Shown here piece after piece: positions 58,961 to 64,000 of a DNA stretch of 64,000 bases. The notes under the pieces were generated by a model. It had not been told where the DNA came from and searched no databases. It was given only the letters and a program-made list of their open reading frames with translations. Each line of letters starts with the position of its first letter. The first letter of the stretch is position 1. Position numbers and translations under genes: made by a program. This DNA comes from Datura wrightii (Eukaryota > Streptophyta > Magnoliopsida > Solanales > Solanaceae): contig JASDFA010000007.1 of NCBI GenBank assembly GCA_035772735.1, positions 73,632,501-73,696,500 on the forward strand, read 5' to 3'.

Positions 58961-60000
58961 GAGTGGTCAATGACCAACTCATTTATTACTTAAGCTTAAC
59001 TTAACCACCAAAATTCAACTTAACTCGTTCATTTGATCCTCCTAATTCTATACTAGTATACTTTTTCACGCTTCGCACGGTAATTATAAAATAATAATAA
59101 TTAAATATAATAATTCCATGATTTAAAATTCTATAGAATTTTTTTAACACAAAGAAATCTATTCTTAATTTTTTCTTTAAATCCTACATATATAAAAATT
59201 ATTTTAACAGAAAAATACATGTGAAATATTTCAGGATATATATGAAACATCCTATTTAGACTAATATATGAGAACTTGAATAAGAAAAAATATAAAATTT
59301 AAAGCTAATGAAAAGAGGAAGAAAATATGAATAAAAAAACTAATGGAAAAGACAAAATATCGCTTGTTTTCCTTCATTTCTCTAAGGTTTTTTTCTGTAT
59401 CCTTTTATTTCTTAGTATTAATTGTTAATGATTATGACAACCTTTAATTTCTGTCAAACAAAAAATAAGCAAAAACTAAAAAAAGGAAGATAACAAAAAA
59501 TAGAAAAAGAATGAAAATAAATCAATTAGATACATCCATCCTTTATTGTGTGCGCATTCGACTCTGTTTCTCTCTAATAAAACTTTTAAGACATGGAGCC
59601 TCCCTCTATTTTCTTCATTCCACTTTCTCTAGTTCTCTTTATCTTTACTTTAACTCTAAATAATATCTATGTATCGCTTCGTAACTCAATGCTAACCAAT
59701 ATCAACATGATTTGATTACTGACAAATGTGAAAATTGTCCATGTAATATTGGTATTTTGCATTACATGAATGCATGTAATATTTATTTCTTTAGAGTATA
59801 TTTATAGCCTCAAGTGTAACGACTCCAAATAAATTAAAGCGCTTGAAATGATAGGCCACGTCTTTTCATCTTTGACGTCCCTTTAATTAAGCAATCAATG
59901 TAAGCAGTTACAATATTATTTTAAAAAAATAGAGTGACTTAATGGGAAAAAATATAAGAGGAAAAAGCCAAAAACTCAACAAAAAAAATATAAATACCTT
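58961..60000. other. AT-rich intergenic DNA
   Basis: No gene seen. CTAGTATACTTTTTCACGC with CTTCGCACGG at about 59050-59080 could be the complement of a Helitron 3' end (GC-rich stem then CTAG), but no matching 5' end was found for this strand. Confidence 0.4.
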
Positions 60001-60262
60001 TATTAGCCGTTTCTTTCTTTCACATGATAATTATATACAATAATAGTTATACAATAATAGTTAACGTTGAGTAATTGTTTCTTTTACATGATAATAATAT
60101 ACAATAATAGCTATACAATATACAATAATAGTTTTAAAGAGCCATTTCTTTCTTTCACATGATAATGATATACAATAATAGTTATACAATATACAATAAT
60201 AATTTTAAAGGTTATTAAAGAGGTGAAGCACAATAAATAATAGTTAACGTTGAGTAATTGTT
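60001..60262. repeat. AT-rich tandem repeats (about 100 bp units)
   Basis: Repeated TATACAATAATAGTTATAC, TTTCTTTCACATGATAAT and GTTAACGTTGAGTAATTGTT words in partly overlapping units, about 2.5 copies. Confidence 0.75.
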
Positions 60263-60392
60263 TCAAGAAGTGACTTTTACATCTTTATAGTAGCATATTG
60301 GTGAAGAAAAATAGAAGAAATACATATCAAAAAATTGAGAAAAAAGTAAAAAGTCATTGTGAGTTATAGAGTGGTGCCACATTTACTTCAAA

Positions 60393-60454
60393 TCTATATA
60401 TCTATATAAAAGGAGGCTATAGGCATGCTAACGTGGCATGCTTCTATGGCCTCC
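60393..60454 (+). mobile_element. Possible Helitron 5' end with palindrome
   Basis: A|TCTATATATCTATATAAAAG followed by an imperfect palindrome at 60412-60454 (GGAGGCTATAGGCATGC, loop TAACGTG, then GCATGCTTCTATGGCCTCC). TCTATAT starts after an A are usual for plant Helitrons. No 3' end is seen in the window, so the call is tentative. Confidence 0.3.
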
Positions 60455-60733
60455 ATTCCTATTTATCTTTTTTTTCTTATTTTTTTAAATGTTTTTCTCC
60501 ATTTTAAATATTTTTTTATTCTACCCGTTTAATTAATTATTACCATTTAATATTATCCCATACACCAATCGAATGAAACAAACTATTTGGCTTCCCCATT
60601 ACCTTTTCCTTTACCTTTCCCAATTACCTTCAACCCTTGTCTCAATAAAACTATAATCAAATCATACCTCCTATTTCTACACAGTGTTTTCGGATTCATT
60701 TGACAGGAAGAAAGAAAATAAAAGAAAACAACA
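60455..60733. other. AT-rich DNA upstream of gene fragments
   Basis: No gene or site recognised. It might be 5' flanking DNA copied with the glycerol kinase fragment. Confidence 0.4.
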
Positions 60734-61166
60734 ATGTCTGATGCGAATTTGTTCATTGGGTCCATTGATCAAGCAACCACAAGTATTTGATTCATTATCT
60801 ATGATCGTTTGACTCGCGCCGTTTGGATCTCACCAGGTTGAGTTCACTAATTTTTCTCACAAGCAGGGTAATCATCACTAATCCATCACTCATCCTTTGA
60901 GTTTTCTTTTCATTAAGGATTTGATTTTTTATTTTGAACAATTGGGATTTACCGATTTCATGCTTCTGCATATTGGTGGAGCACGACCCAATGGAAATTG
61001 CTGAGAATGTGAGGATCTGTATGGAAAAGGCTCATGGATAGTGGACTCAAAGCCATTGGTCTTCCAAATCAGAGAGAGACTATTGTTGTATGGAGCAAAT
61101 CCACTGACCTTCCTCTCTTACAACGCCATTGTTTGGATGGACGCCAGTACCAGTTGTATATGTAGG
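60734..61166 (+). pseudogene. Glycerol kinase gene fragment, intron kept
   Basis: Begins MSDANLFIGSIDQATTS at 60734, the N-terminal ATP-binding signature of glycerol kinase (FGGY family), followed by FIIYDRLTRA. A frame change leads to VEFTNFSHKQ; then comes about 110 bases of intron-like DNA starting GTAATC. The second exon reads VEHDPMEIAENVRICMEKA, GLKAIGLPNQRETIVVWSKST and NAIVWMDASTSCICR. The enzyme makes glycerol 3-phosphate from glycerol and ATP. Stops (TGA at about 60797, TAG at about 61038), frameshifts and loss of the rest of the protein make this a pseudogene. The kept intron argues for a DNA-level copy and not for retroposition. Confidence 0.85.
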
Positions 61167-61480
61167 TCTTTTATCAATGCACCCACTTTTCTGTTTCTTG
61201 ATTTTGAACTATACAGAAATTCTATTTCCATTCTAAATCAATATCAGTTTGTTATATGAAAGTATATCTACATTGTCCTAAAAGACATATTATAGAGCTC
61301 TATGCTCTTTGGTCCGTATACCTCTTTGATTTTCTTAACTAATATGCAGCTATATTATATTCTTTTGATTTAAGAAATTTGCAAATTTTGATAGATGCAG
61401 TGTATTGTGAATGCTTAATCTGTTAACGAGGCATTGATTGTTTGTTTTCTTAATTAGATATGTGATTCTTTTGATCTAAG
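61167..61480 (+). other. Intron-like DNA between gene fragments
   Basis: It starts GTAGGTCTTTTATC right after the kinase exon and is T-rich. It may be the kinase intron, with the join to transporter DNA somewhere before 61480. Confidence 0.45.
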
Positions 61481-61966
61481 ATGGTGATGGAGGAATATAT
61501 GTTGGTGCCCTCTTTTCGGTAGTCACTAGGTTGATGTTCAATGGAGCATCTGAGATGGCCAATTTATAAACTTCATGTCTTCTACAATCATAGGGACCTT
61601 CTTTTTTTCCCTACATGGGCTTATGCAATTCCGTCATGGATTCTCAAAATTCCTGTAACATTTGTTGAAGTTGGTGTTTGGGTGTCCCTCAGTTATTATG
61701 TCATTGGATTTGATCCCGACCCAGTAAGGTAAGGGGAGAAAATGATGATGCAGAACAAAGATTAGCTTACCTTCAACAATTACTTAATAAGAATCTATCT
61801 TTCCAGATTGTTCAAACATTTCTTACTACTCATATTAGTAAGCCTGATGGCATCAAGATTGTTCCGCTTCATTGGGGAAGCTGGAAGGACCATGGGAGTC
61901 GCTATACAGTTGGAATATTTTCTCTACTTTCACAATTTGCATTGAGTGGATTCATTCTTTCACGAG
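61481..61966 (+). pseudogene. PDR/ABCG transporter gene fragment, intron kept
   Basis: Residues GGIYVGALFSVVTRLMFNGA (about 61490), RDLLFFPTWAYAIPSWILKI (about 61595) and VGVWVSLSYYVIGFDPDPVR (about 61672) match the transmembrane half of plant pleiotropic drug resistance (ABCG) exporters. A GT...AG intron lies at about 61731-61806; beyond it LFKHFLLLILVSLMASRLFR and, after a frameshift, FSLLSQFALSGFILSRG continue the family order. A TAA at about 61567 and frame changes break it. The full family protein has about 1400 residues; only some 130 are here. Copia element L starts ten bases after it. Confidence 0.85.
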
Positions 61967-61975
61967 GTATATTTT

Positions 61976-62263
61976 TGTTGGGCTTGTGGAGACATGATTA
62001 AGCCGACTTATGAATGTTAGAATTCCAACTTATGACTGTTAGAATTCTTAATAGCCCGAATCTATTTCTATAAATAGATAGCTTGTACTTGTAATCTATA
62101 CACCACAAGAGAGAGCAATAAAATTCCTCCCAGTTGCAGCTATGGACTAGGTCGCGAGACCGAACCACGTAAATTCTTGTGTGTCACTTTGTGTTCCGTT
62201 TTTCTCTATTTTCTCGCAGTTAATTTATGTGTGTGTGTTTATTGTTGTTCCGCTGTCCCAACA
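61976..62263 (+). repeat. 5' LTR of L (288 bp)
   Basis: TGTTGGG...CCCAACA ends, TATAAATAG at 62069-62077 and AATAAA at 62117-62122 give the order expected for U3, R and U5. The partner LTR is outside the window. Confidence 0.85.
62069..62077 (+). promoter_or_regulatory. TATA box, L LTR
   Basis: TATAAATAG about 40 bases before the AATAAA signal. Confidence 0.7.
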
Positions 62264-62265
62264 AT

Positions 62266-62278
62266 TGGTATCAGAGTG
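62266..62278 (+). other. Primer binding site of L (tRNA-iMet type)
   Basis: TGGTATCAGAGTG two bases after the LTR end; matches the initiator tRNA-Met site over its first eleven bases. Confidence 0.88.
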
Positions 62279-62640
62279 AGGTTATAACACACGGAAAATT
62301 AGCAAGAGTCACCAAATTTTTTTTTTCGGAGAAGAAAAAAAAAAGGGCAGCGGATCTGCTACCGGAGAAGAGTAGCAGTCGCCGACTAGAGAGACAGAAG
62401 CCACCGATAAGCAGATCAAGAAGCAATCTCCGGAAAAGACACCGACAGATACTGCTTCACCGAAAAATTATTATTTCACCGGAGAAAAAAAAATTCCGGC
62501 AGAAAAGTTTTTCCAATTGGTCTCTTGTTGGTGGTGGTCCGAGTTAACTTTGTTGGTGCGTATTGGCTTTGTCAATTTTTCTTTTGAAATTACCAAGACC
62601 TGAGATCAGTTGTACCGGGTACCTCATCTAGTCGTTTGAG

Positions 62641-64000
62641 ATGGTAGAAGATGGGAAATATCGAATTGAAAAGTTTGATGGTGCAGATTTCAGTTGGTGG
62701 AAAATGCAAATTGAGGATTTGCTGGTTCAGAAGGAGTTAGACATGGTATTGGGTGACAAGCCGGAAAAGATGCCTGATGCAGAGTGGGCAGGTTTGGATC
62801 GAAAAGCCATGGCGGTCATCCGACTCTCGTTGACCAAGAATTTTGCTTTTAACATTCTGAAGGAGAAGACAGTGAAAGGTGTCATGGAAGCGCTGTCTAA
62901 CATGTACGAGAAGCCATCTGCAGCAAACAAGGTCTTTCTGATTAGAGAATTGGTGAACACAAAAATGAAGGAAGGCAGTTCAGTTACCGAGCACATCAAT
63001 ACAATGAATTCGATCTTAGCCAGACTTACGTCAGTGGGCATTAAGTTCGATGATGAAGTTCAAGCCTTACTATTGCTATCGTCATTACCTGACAGTTGGT
63101 CCGGAACAGTTACAGCAGTTACCAGTTCAGCGGGACCCGATGGATTCACTTTTGAGAAGATTCGTGATCTCATTCTAGGTGAGGATGTCAGAAGAAGGAG
63201 TTCTGGGGAATCATCGAGTGAATTGCTAAATGTCAGCAGAGGCAGGAGAAATAGCAGAGGTAGTGGGAGCAGGAACAGAAGGAGGAGTCAGTCGAAGACT
63301 CAGGATCGCTCAGGTGTAACGTGTTAGACGTGCAAGGAGGTGGGGCATTTCAGGAATCAATGCCCGAATAATAAACAAGTTAACATTGCAGGAGACTACG
63401 CTCATAATGATCTCTTGATATGTAGCGTGGAGAGCAATGTGGATTCCTGGGTCATGGATTCTGGTGCTTCATTTCATGCTACCCACAGCAGTGAAGCATT
63501 GTAGAATCTGAAAAAAGGGGATTTTGGAAAGGTAAGACTAGCGAACAATAAAGTTCTTGATGTAACGGGCATGGGTGACATGATTCTGAAAACTTCAGTC
63601 GGTTCGTGGACTTTAAATGATGTTCGAGTGATTCCAAGCTTGAAGAAACGGTTGATTTCTGTTGGGCAGTTGGATGATGAGGGACACGATGTTAAGTTCG
63701 GAAACGGGTAGTGGAAGGTGATGCAGGGGAACTTGGTCATAGCTCGAGGAAAGAAACGGAGTTCGCTGTATATAGTCTATTTACCATCTGAGGGAGTGAC
63801 AGTCCCAGATCAGAAGAGAAACAAAATCCGGTTCACAGAGTCTCGTGGGCAGAAGAAGGTTCATTTTGCAGGAAATAAACCGAGAGCCACAGGTCAAATT
63901 CAGGTTGAACGTGCTTGGAAAGGTTCAGGTAAACCAGTCAGGGATTTTCATGGCAGTGGGAGCACCGACAGTTAGCCAGTTAAAGCTTCAGCCAGAGTCA
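62641..64000 (+). pseudogene. Copia gag-protease of L, with premature stops, runs off window
   Basis: Start MVEDGKYRIEKFDGADFSWW at 62641, with the usual copia gag opening. The gag core fills residues about 10-190, then a Ser/Arg/Gly-rich basic linker (about 195-228). The zinc knuckle C-x2-C-x3-GH-x4-C follows at about 63324-63363, but its second codon is TAG (63325-63327). The protease has WVMDSGASFHATHS (about 63450) with the D-S-G triad intact, and VRVIPSLKKRLISVGQL (about 63620) is the usual pre-integrase stretch. Further in-frame TAG codons lie at about 63502, 63709 and 63973. The frame otherwise stays open to the window end, so decay is mild. The gene would supply particle protein and protease. 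Confidence 0.85.

Larger units (their letters stand above)
61976..64000 (+). mobile_element. Element L: Ty1/copia element, 5' part
   Basis: The LTR is 61976-62263 (TGTTGGGC to GTCCCAACA, with matching inverted ends), then an initiator-tRNA-Met primer site, a leader of about 370 bases and a gag-protease frame that runs to the window end. Integrase, RT and the 3' LTR must lie beyond 64000. Confidence 0.9.

Noticed and set aside
59040..59090. Helitron 3' end on the minus strand
   Set aside because: CTAG and a GC-rich stem are suggestive, but no 5' end in the right orientation was found, so it is only mentioned as a possibility.
1..64000. Intact host gene, tRNA or rRNA gene
   Set aside because: No long intact non-element ORF, no tRNA cloverleaf and no rRNA segment was recognised by eye; only two broken gene fragments were found.

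Overview
This window is plant nuclear DNA made almost entirely of LTR retrotransposons. No intact host gene was found. The Ty3 chromoviruses, the Tat-like elements with tRNA-Asp-type primer sites and the gene relics together suggest a solanaceous genome; that is inference from remembered families, not a search.

Layout. 1-8239 (-): Tekay/Del-type chromovirus 'A', its 3' LTR outside the window, carrying a 947-bp tandem duplication across gag/protease; it sits in the zinc-knuckle region of a copia gag 'K' (8240-9456, -). 9457-10348: AT-rich DNA, a possible MITE and a microsatellite. 10349-52343 (-): chromovirus 'B', split by other elements. Tat-like element 'C' (12643-38700, -) lies in B's 3' untranslated DNA. 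C contains 'D' (18593-24274, +), solo LTR 'E' (25493-28396, +) and 'F' (28594-about 35858, -). Chromovirus 'G' (about 43604-51648, +) lies in B's 5' LTR. 52379-55857: an LTR scrap of the D family, an inverted related LTR and a chromovirus pol scrap 'J'. 55863-57884: short non-autonomous LTR element 'H'. 57885-60733: AT-rich DNA with a foldback-like element, tandem repeats and a possible Helitron 5' end. 60734-61966: side-by-side intron-containing fragments of a glycerol kinase gene and a PDR/ABCG transporter gene. 61976-64000 (+): copia element 'L', running off the window.

How the parts work together. A, B, G and J once encoded gag, protease, reverse transcriptase, RNase H, integrase and, where the end survives, a chromodomain. 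All are now broken. C, D and F use a tRNA-Asp-type primer site and show no reverse transcriptase, so they probably depended on enzymes from a relative. They share LTR ends or 3' noncoding blocks and a pair of small stem-loops at the end of coding, the most interesting recurring signal here. C also carries an accessory reading frame resembling the family called 'putative plant transposon protein'. D looks youngest because its LTRs are nearly alike; B and C are older.

Boundaries come from TG...CA ends, primer sites, polypurine tracts and LTR comparison by eye. Percent identities and ages were not computed.
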